Assembly: GCA_035527515.1 (NCBI GenBank)
Contig: DATLAJ010000164.1
Coordinates: forward strand, 1 to 58,050
Origin: a bacterium
Lineage (GTDB): Bacteria; B130-G9
Direction: 5' to 3'
Length of the DNA: 58,050 bases
Part shown: piece by piece, positions 7,457 through 15,899 of the stretch
Position numbering within the stretch: position 1 is the first letter of the stretch
Layout: every line of letters starts with the position of its first letter
Translations under genes and position numbers: made by a program
Notes under the pieces: generated by a model
Told to the model about the DNA's origin: nothing
Seen by the model: only the letters and a program-made list of their open reading frames with translations
Databases searched by the model: none

Positions 7457-9964
7457 ATGACTGCTTCGAGGCGTCTGTTTGTGCTTGTTGCGGTCGTGGT
7501 TTCGCTGCTCGCGGCTGGATCGGCCTTCGCTGGTTTCAAGACCATGATGGCGACAATCGACAAGGATATCGAGACTCGGTTTGGTGTTTACAGTCCGCTC
7601 GCGGTTGATGTGAACCCGTCGCTGGAGCCGCAATACGTCGCTTGGGACTTCAGCAACGTTGCCGATTTCGACGAGGTCGCAAGCCGGTTGAGCGACCGTG
7701 CTAAGGCTCTGTTGGCCAAGAACGGGTTCGTGGTTGTGCCGACGCATAGCCCGAACGTGCTCACCATGCAGGGCTTGTATAAGGACCTTAACACGTTTGG
7801 GCGGCGCGTCTTCGTAACAACGGATTCGATGCTGACCACGTATCATGTTCTGTTCGACTACAGCCTCCGGGTCGCGGAGATGCAGAGGTTCAACGCTGCG
7901 GCCGGTGCGTTGACGCAGGGGATGGTTGGGAAGATGGACGAGATGTGTCGGAGCGCGGCGGAGCCTTATACTCAGGAGCTCCTGATGAGGGCGCTCGCAT
8001 ACTTCTGTGTTCCGGCCAAGCTTCTCGACCCGGACTATGTTGTTCCCGAAGAGGTTTCGGGCCTCGTGTCCGAGGAACTGGCTCTCATCGAGGCGCATCA
8101 GGGCAAGGCCTGCTCCCCGATCATGGGCATGTACGAGGACTACAGCCAATACGTTCCCCGCGGGCATTACACGCGGAACGAGACGTTGAGCCGCTATTTC
8201 AAGGCGCTGATGTGGTATGGGCGGCTGATGTTTCGGCTTGATACGAGCTCCTCGTTGAGCTGTGTCGAGAAGGGCGCTTACGACGAGACATTGCAGGCGC
8301 TCTTGATAGTTCAGGGGATTGTAAACCTCGAGACCTCGGAAGGATCGGGCCTTGAGCTTTACGACCAAATCTACACCCCAACTGTCTTCTACGTGGGCGA
8401 GGCGGACGATTTGACTGTCCAGGAATACCTGACGCTTGCCCTTGAGGTCTATGGGGATGCTTTCGCATCGATGCCGCCTGAGCAGCTCGTGGACGAGGCT
8501 AAACTGGCCGTATTCACCGAGGCGGCCAAGGAACTGCACGACCCGCTGATCAATTCCACGTTTGTTCAGGACTACGAGGACCATGCGGTGACGACCAAGG
8601 GCTTTCGGTTCATGGGCCAGCGGTTCATCCCGGATTCGTATGTTTTTCAGCAGCTGGTGCACAATAAAGTCTGGGGCAGGATGATGCCCAAGGGGTTGGA
8701 CGTTATGGCCGCTCTTGGCTCATCGAGGGCGTATAGCATTCTTGATTTCGTGTATCAGGACACCCGCTATCCGGACTATCCAGAGCGGATGAGTCGCGTC
8801 AGGACATGGTTCGCGACGCTGCCGGACGAGTCGTGGGTCCAGAACCTCTACTGGGATTGGCTCTATTGCCTGATGCCGGCTCTCGTCACGAAGGGGGAGG
8901 GTTTCCCGCTGTTCATGCAGAACAAGGCCTGGACGGACAAGGAGCTGGGGACGGCGCTTGGTTCCTGGACGGAGCTGAGGCACGACACGATCCTTTACGC
9001 CAAGCAGAGCTACTCTTACGAGACGGGAACGCCCGACCTGACGATTGGTTACGTTGAGCCCAATCCGCTCGTCTATGCTCGGCTGGCCTCGTTGTGCGAC
9101 ATGACAATATCGGGTCTGTCCAAGTACGGGCTGCTTCTTATGGACTATCGGACGCGGTTCGAGAGCCTTCGCGATACTCTGCTGCTTATGAAGAGGATCA
9201 GTGAGCGAGAGCTTATAGGCGAGCGACTGGATGAGGACGAACATCTTGCGATATGCCACATCGGTAGCAGGCTGTCAGAGATTCTGACTTTCCCGGCGGA
9301 TGACCCATCTAGTCAAAACGACGAGGATGGTAAAATGGCACTGGTCGCGGACGTTCACACCGATGGCAACAGCTCAAGCGTGCTAGAGGAGGCGATAGGT
9401 CATCCCGCGTGGGTTTACGTAGTAGCGCCGACCGACGATGGGCTTGCGATGTGCACGGGCGGGGTCTATTCCTACTACGAGTTTAGCTGGCCAATGAGCG
9501 ACCGCCTCACAGATGGCGCTTGGCAGGAAATGCTCGCGAACGGCACGAACCCGCCCCAGCCAGAGTGGGTGTCTTCGTTCGTTGCGGAGGGCGTTTCGGA
9601 AGGTCATGCGCCAACCACGAACATCCTCTCGGTCGCGCCCAGCGATCTCATCGTGGCCGATGGCGACGAGCTTTCTGTCTCAGTGTCGGCGTTCGCGCAC
9701 GACGAGCTTGTCAATTGCACGGCTTACATCGCTGCCCTTGATCCGGCAGGGAGGCTGCTGTTCTATCCCGACTTCTCCCAAGTGCCTCAGCCCTTACCGT
9801 TGTCTCTAGCAGCCGGAACCCTGATCAAAGACGTAACGGTCTTCCGTTTCGGGGTCGTGCCCTGGGTGGAGAAGGGCTATTACATTCTGATGACTGCTGT
9901 GTTCGACAACACATCCACGCTGATCGAATCTTCCGTGAGTTCTGCCCCCCTTATGCTCAGATAG
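7457..9964 (+). CDS. Secreted DUF3160-type protein
   Basis: An 835-residue exported protein. Residues 1-26 are a signal peptide ending GSAFA. The body matches the DUF3160 family as I recall it: LTMQGLYKDL, VTTDSMLTTYHVLFDY, LAYFCVPAKLLDPDY, KGFRFMGQRFIPDSYVFQ and YAKQSYSYE are typical. The family's biochemical role is unknown. The last 110 residues form a separate beta-rich module (VAPSDLIVADGDELSVSVSA onward) resembling the C-terminus of the propeller protein at 28110. ATG 7457 is chosen because GGGAGGTG sits 6 bases upstream; a GTG at 7448 would overlap that site. Transcription is probably driven by the promoter in the 94-bp repeat. Confidence 0.85.
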   Translation: MTASRRLFVLVAVVVSLLAAGSAFAGFKTMMATIDKDIETRFGVYSPLAVDVNPSLEPQYVAWDFSNVADFDEVASRLSDRAKALLAKNGFVVVPTHSPNVLTMQGLYKDLNTFGRRVFVTTDSMLTTYHVLFDYSLRVAEMQRFNAAAGALTQGMVGKMDEMCRSAAEPYTQELLMRALAYFCVPAKLLDPDYVVPEEVSGLVSEELALIEAHQGKACSPIMGMYEDYSQYVPRGHYTRNETLSRYFKALMWYGRLMFRLDTSSSLSCVEKGAYDETLQALLIVQGIVNLETSEGSGLELYDQIYTPTVFYVGEADDLTVQEYLTLALEVYGDAFASMPPEQLVDEAKLAVFTEAAKELHDPLINSTFVQDYEDHAVTTKGFRFMGQRFIPDSYVFQQLVHNKVWGRMMPKGLDVMAALGSSRAYSILDFVYQDTRYPDYPERMSRVRTWFATLPDESWVQNLYWDWLYCLMPALVTKGEGFPLFMQNKAWTDKELGTALGSWTELRHDTILYAKQSYSYETGTPDLTIGYVEPNPLVYARLASLCDMTISGLSKYGLLLMDYRTRFESLRDTLLLMKRISERELIGERLDEDEHLAICHIGSRLSEILTFPADDPSSQNDEDGKMALVADVHTDGNSSSVLEEAIGHPAWVYVVAPTDDGLAMCTGGVYSYYEFSWPMSDRLTDGAWQEMLANGTNPPQPEWVSSFVAEGVSEGHAPTTNILSVAPSDLIVADGDELSVSVSAFAHDELVNCTAYIAALDPAGRLLFYPDFSQVPQPLPLSLAAGTLIKDVTVFRFGVVPWVEKGYYILMTAVFDNTSTLIESSVSSAPLMLR

Positions 9965-10052
9965 CGCTTGAAAAGGTATGAAATACCGGCATACTGCGAG
10001 CATACGCAATACTGTTGCTAGCTAACTCGCTCTACACCAAGAAAGGATAATA

Positions 10053-10616
10053 ATGCCCGCGATAACCAAGAAGCTCGTTGAGGACCTTCGGCAAAGGATC
10101 ATTGCGCTTCAGGTTCGTGATAAGGATTTCGTGCTGTCTTCAGGAGCACAAGGTCACCATTTCATCGACATCAAGGGCGCGTGCCTGGAGCCCGAGTCGC
10201 TCTACGTAATCGCTGGTACATTTGTCAAATGGATGAAAGCGATGAACGTCTCTTTGGCCGGGGGCGGTGCTTTGGGCGCTGACCCAATCATTGGAGCAAT
10301 GGTCGCGATATCGCAGCTTGCCCCTTTCAAGCACCCTATTAAAGGCTTCATTGTGCGCAAGAGCCTAAACGAGTTCGGAACGGACAGTCTCGTCGAAGGT
10401 TGCGTCGAGCGAGGCGCTGCCGCGGTCATCGTGGATGATGTGCTATCGACCGGTGGTTCTACGCTATGGACGGTTCAGATGGCCAAGAGCAGTGGCATGA
10501 GGGTCAAGGCTGTGTTCGCAGTTATTGACAAGATGAGAGGCGGTGCCCAGAAGGTTGTTGGGGCCGGATATGACTGTCGGTCGATTTTCACGCTCTCCTC
10601 GCTGGGTTTCTCCTAG
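10053..10616 (+). CDS. pyrE: Orotate phosphoribosyltransferase-like protein
   Basis: A 187-residue cytoplasmic type I phosphoribosyltransferase. The PRPP-binding loop AAVIVDDVLSTGGST is intact, preceded by the GGGALGADPIIGAM and KGFIVRKSLNEFGT segments found in PyrE, which makes OMP from orotate and PRPP in pyrimidine synthesis. The length fits PyrE (about 190). AAAGGA precedes the ATG. rsmI follows 23 bases later and may be co-transcribed. No other pyrimidine gene is nearby, so a related phosphoribosyltransferase specificity is possible. Confidence 0.8.
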   Translation: MPAITKKLVEDLRQRIIALQVRDKDFVLSSGAQGHHFIDIKGACLEPESLYVIAGTFVKWMKAMNVSLAGGGALGADPIIGAMVAISQLAPFKHPIKGFIVRKSLNEFGTDSLVEGCVERGAAAVIVDDVLSTGGSTLWTVQMAKSSGMRVKAVFAVIDKMRGGAQKVVGAGYDCRSIFTLSSLGFS

Positions 10617-10639
10617 CGTCGCGTCTTGAGGCCGCCGGT

Positions 10640-11416
10640 ATGGTCGGGCCCACGCAGCCACAAAGAAGCACTCACTCGAAAGCCTCAGAACCGGGAACTC
10701 TCTACGTCGTCGCGACTCCGATCGGCAACCTCGACGACATCACGCTCAGGGCAATAGAGACGCTCAGGTCTGTCCATCTTATTGCCTGTGAGGACACTCG
10801 TAGGACGCGCAAGCTGCTTTCACGGCTTGAAATATCGGCTGGGGGAGCAGGCGCCCTCCTCAGCTATTTCGAGGGGAACGAGCTTGCGCGAACAGAAAAG
10901 ATCATCGCGCAGCTCAGAAGCGGGAATGATGTCGCGCTCGTCTCCGATGCCGGCACGCCGGCAATCTCAGACCCGGGCTTCCCTCTGCTTAGGGCTGCTA
11001 TTGAACATGGGATCAGAGTCATCCCGGTCCCGGGCCCATCGGCCCCAACTGCGCTCCTGTCTGCTGCCGGGATGCCGACCGACCGGTTCCTTTTCGAGGG
11101 CTTCTTGCCGAGAAAAAAGGGGAAGCGAGCTGCACGCATCTCCGAATGGAAGGAACTTTCGGCGACCGTCGTTCTGTTCGAGTCCCCAAAGCGCATCGCC
11201 AGGACGCTACAAGAGCTGCTCGAGCTGCTCGGCGACAGAGACGCCGCGATAGGGAGAGAACTTACCAAGCTCCATGAGGAGATCGTTCGGGGCCCGCTCT
11301 CTGAGTTGGCGCAGCGTTTCTCCGGTGGCGACGTGAAGGGTGAGATCGTGCTGGCAATTGCTGGAGCTGGCAAGCGAATCTTGCTCAGGTCCAAGAGCAC
11401 CAGCCCAAAGAGGTAA
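10640..11416 (+). CDS. rsmI: 16S rRNA (cytidine-1402 2'-O) methyltransferase
   Basis: A 258-residue tetrapyrrole-methylase-fold enzyme of the RsmI family, which 2'-O-methylates C1402 in the decoding centre of 16S rRNA using S-adenosylmethionine. Diagnostic stretches are GTLYVVATPIGNLDDITLRA, HLIACEDTRRTRKLL, VALVSDAGTPAISDPGFPL, VPGPSAPTALLSAAGMPTD and FLFEGFLPRKKGKR. The length is near the usual 270-290, with a short C-terminal domain. An N-terminal extension of about 16 residues precedes the conserved fold. Confidence 0.92.
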   Translation: MVGPTQPQRSTHSKASEPGTLYVVATPIGNLDDITLRAIETLRSVHLIACEDTRRTRKLLSRLEISAGGAGALLSYFEGNELARTEKIIAQLRSGNDVALVSDAGTPAISDPGFPLLRAAIEHGIRVIPVPGPSAPTALLSAAGMPTDRFLFEGFLPRKKGKRAARISEWKELSATVVLFESPKRIARTLQELLELLGDRDAAIGRELTKLHEEIVRGPLSELAQRFSGGDVKGEIVLAIAGAGKRILLRSKSTSPKR

Positions 11417-11530
11417 CTGCGGCCCGGTTGGCGCGAAGGCCGGCCTCCGCATCAATTTCATCCTACAAGCATAAGCCGAGAACCCACAATTCATGGAGAC
11501 CGTATTGAAGCTGTCGGGGCTCTACCTGCG

Positions 11531-12031
11531 TTATTTGGCCTTCATGTTGCGGCCTTTCAGCCGCTCCATCTTGGCGTAGGTGTCCTTGATTTTCTCGTCC
11601 GCCGAGCTGACCCAGCTAGGGTCTGGAGAGATTCTGACCGTCCTGTAGGCCGAAAGCGCCAGCGAAAACTCGTTCTTGTTCAGGCAGTCGTCCCCAAGCC
11701 ATATTAGGGCCTCGGCAGCGATTGGCAGATACTCGTTGAAAGGCGTGTAGGAATGAAGGCAGTTATCAAAGGCAGTGATCGCCTTGACGACGCTTTGATA
11801 GTAATCGTATCGGACCTGCTCGAATCGCTTTGTCTCCTCCTCGGAGAGAAGGCCTTTCTCATTGCGAGGAAGCAGCTTCGCATAGGACCTATAGTGCCCC
11901 GCGATGCTTGTCACCTGCTGCTCGCCTCGACGGATCTCTGCCCGTGACCTTAGGAACACATGCACCCAGACCGATACATAGACAAAAGCGAACAGGCAAA
12001 CAATCGAAAGTGCGATCTCTAGCTTCTTCAT
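11531..12031 (-). CDS. Membrane-anchored helical/TPR-like protein
   Basis: A 166-residue protein with an N-terminal hydrophobic segment (residues 6-26, LEIALSIVCLFAFVYVSVWV) that is an anchor or uncleaved signal. The rest is helical and charged. The stretch IAAEALIWLGDDCLNKNEFSLALSAYRTV looks like one TPR unit. No family is recognised. It is probably attached to the inner membrane facing the periplasm. It stands alone, followed downstream on its strand by the convergent rsmI. Confidence 0.6.
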   Translation of the reverse strand: MKKLEIALSIVCLFAFVYVSVWVHVFLRSRAEIRRGEQQVTSIAGHYRSYAKLLPRNEKGLLSEEETKRFEQVRYDYYQSVVKAITAFDNCLHSYTPFNEYLPIAAEALIWLGDDCLNKNEFSLALSAYRTVRISPDPSWVSSADEKIKDTYAKMERLKGRNMKAK

Positions 12032-12103
12032 GGAACTCTCAAACTCAGTCGAGAAAACACCACGGCTTAACTCTCTTGGAGCCTATCGTGCGAACGCCCG
12101 CGT

Positions 12104-12230
12104 TGTCAAATCGAGCATATTGAGAAGTTCCCCCATTCTGTTTTGGATTGGTTCGTGGCACGGGTTTTCGTTTCTGGGGATTTGATAACAGCTGTGCGTT
12201 GGTCTTTTGGCAGCAAAGTAGGACAGGACA
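12104..12230 (+). repeat. Dispersed repeat, family A (copy 1)
   Basis: The sequence starting GTCAA and containing CCCCCATTCTG, GGCAC, TTCGTTTC, GGGG, TTGATA and CAGCAAAGT recurs at 21637-21765 on the same strand and 30569-30670 on the other. No ORF is shared between copies. It abuts a family B repeat directly. Confidence 0.8.
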
Positions 12231-12440
12231 TCCGCTGCAAATCCCCGCAAGGGGGTTAACGTGAATAGCCCCACGTGTAACGTGGGGAATCCGTGCCAGC
12301 TGACAACCCTCTCCCCCAAAGGCCTCGGGCAATCTCACAGAGATTGCCCGAGGCCTTTGGGACCAATAGATTCTTGTCCGTTTCAATCCGTAGGTTGCAT
12401 CTACGGCTACTGTTGTCGGCCCCCTATCGGGGAGCCAAAA
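12231..12440 (+). repeat. Multi-hairpin repeat, family B (copy 2)
   Basis: Contains in order CCCCGCAAGGGGG, a GTGAATAGCCCC box with hairpin CCCCACGTGTAACGTGGGG, a long central hairpin, the hairpin CCGTAGGTTGCATCTACGG with a GGCTACT box, and CCCCTATCGGGG. The same order, with closely matching sequence, occurs at 27100-27335. Confidence 0.8.
12315..12361. repeat. 22-bp perfect inverted repeat
   Basis: CCCAAAGGCCTCGGGCAATC and two further bases pair perfectly with 12340-12361 around an ACA loop at 12337-12339. It sits at the centre of the family B repeat. No T run follows, so it is not a standard terminator. Confidence 0.95.
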
Positions 12441-12640
12441 CACAGCATCACGGCAATCCTAATTCCACTTTTGTCTCGCCCAAAACCAACACACACAGCC
12501 AACTACCCGGCAAATCAGCAGTCTGTTTTGGGGAAACTCCTGGAGGATATTACAGAGGGTGAGGCGCTGCTGTGTCTCAAGGGTCATGACGCAAATGAGG
12601 ACAACCTACAACTGCTAATAAGAAGCTTATGGCCTGGGAC

Positions 12641-13690
12641 CTACAACTCACGACGTCGCTTTATTGTCCTGCCGATCGCCTCGCAGACGGCCTCAACTGT
12701 GATCGCCAGCATGCAGTCGTAGCTGTGGGTTCTGCACTCGCGCTTCAGGCACGGTGCGCAGCGGACGCCTGAGGTGATGATGGCGTGTTTCTCGCCGAGC
12801 GGCCCTGTCGCTGCCGGGTTGGTCGATGTGAAGATGGCGACGACGGGAGCCCCGGCAGCGGCCGCAAGGTGCATCAGCCCCGAATCGTTTGACAGAACCA
12901 CCTGCGCCCGTGCGAGCACGCCAGCGGCCTCGACCAGAGACGTCTTCCCACCCAGGTCAATGCACTTTCCCGATGCCATCGCAGCTATCTGCGCAGTCAG
13001 CGGCGACTCGGCTGCGCTTCCGAGCAGGACCGAGGGCATGTTGTGCTCGACCCAAACGAGGTCAATGACTTTCGCAAAGCGGTCGGGGAACCAGCGCTTT
13101 GCTGGCCCAAAAGACGCTCCCGGGCAGATGGCGAGATATGGCCCGGAGGCCGGGGAGCCCAGGACCTCGGCCGTGAGCTGTTTCCCTCTCTGGAGAACCT
13201 CGTCGGGAAGCGTGAGCGACGGAGTGGCCTCGCCCTCGATGGCAACGCCGACCGCCTTCAGCATGTTCAAGTAGTATTGAACGTGGTGGAGGCGTTTGGC
13301 GTCGGGTGTGATGGGCACGGCCGTCGTGAGCAACAGGGCCCTCCCGTCAGTCGCATACCCTATGCGCTCGGGGATGCGCGCCATGAATGCCAGCAGCGCT
13401 GCCTCGAAGGCGTTCTGGAAGAGGAAGGTCTTCTGAAAGCGCAGCTGTCGGATCGCCCGGACGGCTTTCCAGAATGTGAGATGGCCGCGCTCGATGGACC
13501 CACGCGGGTGAACGCCAACGTAAGGCATGACCCCTGCGACCCCATCGACTAGCTCGAAGATAGGCGCTAGCTGCGGCCTAACAAGAACCCTGACCTCAGC
13601 GCCGGGGTAGTGCTCGATGATCGCCCTCAGGGCCGGCAGATTCATGACAACGTCGCCCACCCAGTTGGTGGCTCTGACGAGTATTCTCAC
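12641..13690 (-). CDS. waaF: ADP-heptose:LPS heptosyltransferase II-like
   Basis: A 349-residue GT9 glycosyltransferase that would add a heptose to lipopolysaccharide core at the inner face of the inner membrane. Motifs are MRILVRATNWVGDVVMNLPA at the N-terminus, AICPGASFGPAKRWFPDRFA, the LLGSAAES turn, and VLSNDSGLMHLAAAAGAPVVAIFTSTNP, all typical of WaaF, followed by a C-terminal CAPCLKRECRTHSYDCM segment. The start is GTG 13690, overlapping the stop of the small upstream ORF as GTGA, so translation is probably coupled. It is the last gene of a leftward group. The presence of this enzyme supports a diderm, LPS-bearing cell. Confidence 0.9.
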   Translation of the reverse strand: MRILVRATNWVGDVVMNLPALRAIIEHYPGAEVRVLVRPQLAPIFELVDGVAGVMPYVGVHPRGSIERGHLTFWKAVRAIRQLRFQKTFLFQNAFEAALLAFMARIPERIGYATDGRALLLTTAVPITPDAKRLHHVQYYLNMLKAVGVAIEGEATPSLTLPDEVLQRGKQLTAEVLGSPASGPYLAICPGASFGPAKRWFPDRFAKVIDLVWVEHNMPSVLLGSAAESPLTAQIAAMASGKCIDLGGKTSLVEAAGVLARAQVVLSNDSGLMHLAAAAGAPVVAIFTSTNPAATGPLGEKHAIITSGVRCAPCLKRECRTHSYDCMLAITVEAVCEAIGRTIKRRREL

Positions 13691-13869
13691 TGCGAGTCTC
13701 GTTTCCCGAGGCTAAAGGCTTGAGAGAGGTTTGTGGCCCCATAATCTATGCGCTGATCATCGCCCCGTCCGGGGTCATGGGCTCGTCGCTCGGCGAACCG
13801 GGCGCCGGGGACGTTTTTCAAGGCCTCGGTCATTGCTTTGTCAGGTCGGACGGTCGCGGGTTTCTTCAT
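13687..13869 (-). CDS. Small coupled ORF upstream of waaF
   Basis: A 60-residue basic protein starting MKKPATVRPDKAMTEALKNV, of no recognised family and without membrane segments. ATG 13869 is preceded by GAGGG at 7 bases. An alternative TTG at 13896 would overlap the upstream stop as TTGA. Its own stop overlaps the waaF start as GTGA. The tight packing and ribosome site support a real translated ORF, perhaps serving mainly for coupling to waaF. The function is unknown. Confidence 0.5.
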   Translation of the reverse strand: MKKPATVRPDKAMTEALKNVPGARFAERRAHDPGRGDDQRIDYGATNLSQAFSLGKRDSQ

Positions 13870-13892
13870 TTGTTTCCCTCGGACTCTAGTGC

Positions 13893-14729
13893 TCAAGGTC
13901 GGCGCGGCGAAGTCCCGGTTGCTGTGCCAAGCTCCTCTTTTTCCGCCATCCTACGCAGGACAGCATTCAGCCTGAACAGCGACGTGATGCGCCTGGCCAA
14001 GATTGACCAGACGTTTGGGGAGTAGTACTCCCCGAGCGGGACCACCATCTCTTTGGAAGGCAATGGATGGCCGTTGACCCAGATAGTTACGATAACCTTG
14101 GCGCCTCGAGCGACTACGGACAGAAGGCTGAAGAGGACGCCGGCCGCGGGATACATATATTTCGCCCACTGGCCGAACTTCTTCAACAACAGGGTGCCAG
14201 CAAAGATGAAGACCATGCTAAGGGAGTACAGAACCTTCTTGAGCCAGTACAGCTGCTTGCTGGCGGCGATCTTCTTTCCGCAGCGCGGGCAATTCGTAAC
14301 GCCCAACTTCGTCAGTGCGGACTTGCACTTGCGACAGCTGACCTTGTAGTCCACGTGAACACCCTGAAGCTCGAAGGAGGCCACGCCAGCAGTTGGGGTC
14401 GATGTTTTTGCCGCCGCCTGGGCCGCCGCTTTGGACGACCTAACGCTTACCGAAGGCCAGGGGGGCTTGTGAACCGACGCTGCTTGTCTCAGGTCGCTCT
14501 GTTTCTGCACCCGTGCAACGCTTTTGGCCGCCCCGGTGCTCTCGGCCAAGTCCTTCCTCTGAGCCCATGCGCCCGCAAAAAAGTCCAACTCGCTAGCCTT
14601 GGCCCATTTGCCGCCCGTCAATTCGTCCGACTTGATGCTGAACCACGGCTGAATCTGCCCCTCACGAGCCATTCGCAGAAGCCCGGCCGCCGTAACGTTG
14701 AGCCTCTTACCCTCGACCTCCACTTTCAT
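13893..14729 (-). CDS. Zinc-ribbon membrane protein with GYF_2-like N-terminus
   Basis: A 278-residue protein. Residues 1-50 (GLLRMAREGQIQPWFSIKSD, then W and ASELDFFAG) resemble the GYF_2/DUF4339 domains found before membrane segments. An Ala/Lys-rich linker follows. A zinc ribbon CRKCKSALTKLGVTNCPRCG with two CxxC knuckles comes next, then a hydrophobic stretch of about 40 residues (LYSLSMVFIFAGTLLL and PAAGVLFSLLSVVA) likely to span the membrane once or twice, and a soluble tail. ATG 14729 is chosen for the GAGGTGGT just upstream. It lies 22 bases after the dehydrogenase gene. The role is unknown. Confidence 0.65.
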   Translation of the reverse strand: MKVEVEGKRLNVTAAGLLRMAREGQIQPWFSIKSDELTGGKWAKASELDFFAGAWAQRKDLAESTGAAKSVARVQKQSDLRQAASVHKPPWPSVSVRSSKAAAQAAAKTSTPTAGVASFELQGVHVDYKVSCRKCKSALTKLGVTNCPRCGKKIAASKQLYWLKKVLYSLSMVFIFAGTLLLKKFGQWAKYMYPAAGVLFSLLSVVARGAKVIVTIWVNGHPLPSKEMVVPLGEYYSPNVWSILARRITSLFRLNAVLRRMAEKEELGTATGTSPRRP

Positions 14730-14751
14730 TAACGCACCACCTCGAGACAAA

Positions 14752-15516
14752 TCATGCTGTAGCGCCTCCGTCCAGAACAATCAGCGAGCCCGTCATCCAA
14801 GAGCTTTGGTCAGAGACCAAAAAAACGGCGAGAGACGCGACGTCCTCGGGCATGCCCCGGCGGCCCAGCGGATACAGCGAATCGATCTTTGCCCTGTCGC
14901 TCTCAATGCCTATGCTGTTGAAAAAGTCGATCGTGGTGTCCATGATCCGCGTATCGATATGGGCGGGGCAGATGCAGTTGACCCGTATCCCGTCCTTCGC
15001 GTAGCCCTTCGCCAGGCTTCGCGTCAAGATATGCACCGCTGCCTTCGAGGCGCTGTATGCGTCTGCATAGGTAGTGGCCCTGATGCCCGAGACTGAGCCG
15101 ATGTTCAGGATGTTGCCCGCCTTTCGATCGATCATGTGCGGCAGCGCCGCCTTGCAGCATAGATAAACGCCCTTGACGTTGATGGCGAACATCTCATCCC
15201 AGTCCTGTTCACTTGTGCTCAGGATGTCCTTTCTGAAAAGAATGCCAGCGTTGTTGACGAGAATGTCAATGCGTCCAAAGCGGTCCACAACGTTCCCAAC
15301 AAAGCGGTCAACGTCGGCCTTCCTCGAGACATCTGCCGTCTGCCAATAGGGCGCCTCATTGGCGTTGCCAAGCTCGCGGCCCACACGTTCGAGTGGCTCG
15401 AGGCGCCTCCCGCAGATAGCAATCTTGGCGCCTTCCACAGCAAATCGGTGGGCGATTGCTCGCCCGATCCCCGTCCCGCCGCCCGTTATGATTGCGGTCT
15501 TATCCTTCAGCTGCAT
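14752..15516 (-). CDS. Short-chain dehydrogenase/reductase (FabG-like)
   Basis: A 254-residue classical SDR. The NAD(P)-binding motif TGGGTGIG is at residues 11-18 and NNAG near 88. The catalytic Ser is in SVSGIRATTYADAYSASKAA, which also carries the YxxxK pair. The C-terminus LVSDQSSWMTGSLIVLDGGA is typical. The arginine pair in CGRR after the second strand suggests NADP preference. The substrate cannot be told: 3-oxoacyl-ACP, sugar and polyol dehydrogenases share this architecture. GGGGAGA precedes the ATG. It is the first gene of the leftward group ending in waaF. Confidence 0.85.
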   Translation of the reverse strand: MQLKDKTAIITGGGTGIGRAIAHRFAVEGAKIAICGRRLEPLERVGRELGNANEAPYWQTADVSRKADVDRFVGNVVDRFGRIDILVNNAGILFRKDILSTSEQDWDEMFAINVKGVYLCCKAALPHMIDRKAGNILNIGSVSGIRATTYADAYSASKAAVHILTRSLAKGYAKDGIRVNCICPAHIDTRIMDTTIDFFNSIGIESDRAKIDSLYPLGRRGMPEDVASLAVFLVSDQSSWMTGSLIVLDGGATA

Positions 15517-15899
15517 GTTCTATGTCTCCCCAATTCTGGATGATCATACAACCCGGCAAGTTGCCTTTGCAACCGACCGGGTCTGCCCCACCGATGGAAT
15601 TAACTATGTTGGAGACCGCTCTTTTGGAGTGCGGCGGGTTCACGCCGCTTTCATTGGTGGTGGCTCGACACCACCCTCTGATAGACATCCATCCTGAACC
15701 TGGAAGCGGTCATCGAAACAAACGCACGCTTCTTAACAGAGCGCACGCCGCGTCAGGCCACGGCGAGACAAAGCGGTGTCAAGCCACCGCACTCCAAAAT
15801 CAGCCAACGGGAGTGCTAAGTGTCGTTGACATTCGACGTCATGGCGAATTAGCCTCTATGGTGCCACGAGCAATTGCAGAGTGTTTCGCGCAGAACGCC
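15517..15899. other. Divergent intergenic region with palindromic repeat
   Basis: The region between the leftward SDR gene and the rightward exbB/tolQ gene is mostly occupied by the family C palindromic repeat (15622-15799). The exbB frame happens to stay open through the repeat to 15492, but nothing before 15900 looks like protein of this family. No clear promoter was found. Confidence 0.6.
15622..15799. repeat. Palindromic repeat, family C (copy 1)
   Basis: The left arm TTTTGGAGTGCGGCGGGTTC (15622 onward, ending CGCCGCTTT) is mirrored at the right end by AAAGCGGTGTCAAGCCACCG followed by CACTCCAAAA. About 120 bases of spacer lie between the arms. The same arms occur at 25264-25414. Mismatches inside the arms are few. 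Confidence 0.85.

Larger units (their letters stand above)
12032..12640. other. Repeat-filled intergenic region
   Basis: Six hundred bases without a credible gene, between two leftward genes. It contains a family A repeat (12104-12230) directly joined to a family B multi-hairpin repeat (12231-12440) with a 22-bp perfect hairpin. The remaining 200 bases show no recognisable feature. Short frames on both strands here derive from the repeats. Confidence 0.7.

Noticed and set aside
7223-8662. 479-codon minus-strand frame
   Set aside because: Antisense to the peptidase end and the DUF3160-type gene, with no family features; a shadow of high-GC coding sequence.
12261-12722. 153-codon + strand frame in the repeat region
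   Set aside because: It spans the family B repeat and the antisense end of waaF; the translation is repeat-derived.
15492-15899. N-terminal extension of about 136 residues on the TolQ/ExbB-type protein
   Set aside because: The open frame runs through the family C palindromic repeat and has no ExbB-like character; the family N-terminus begins at ATG 15900.
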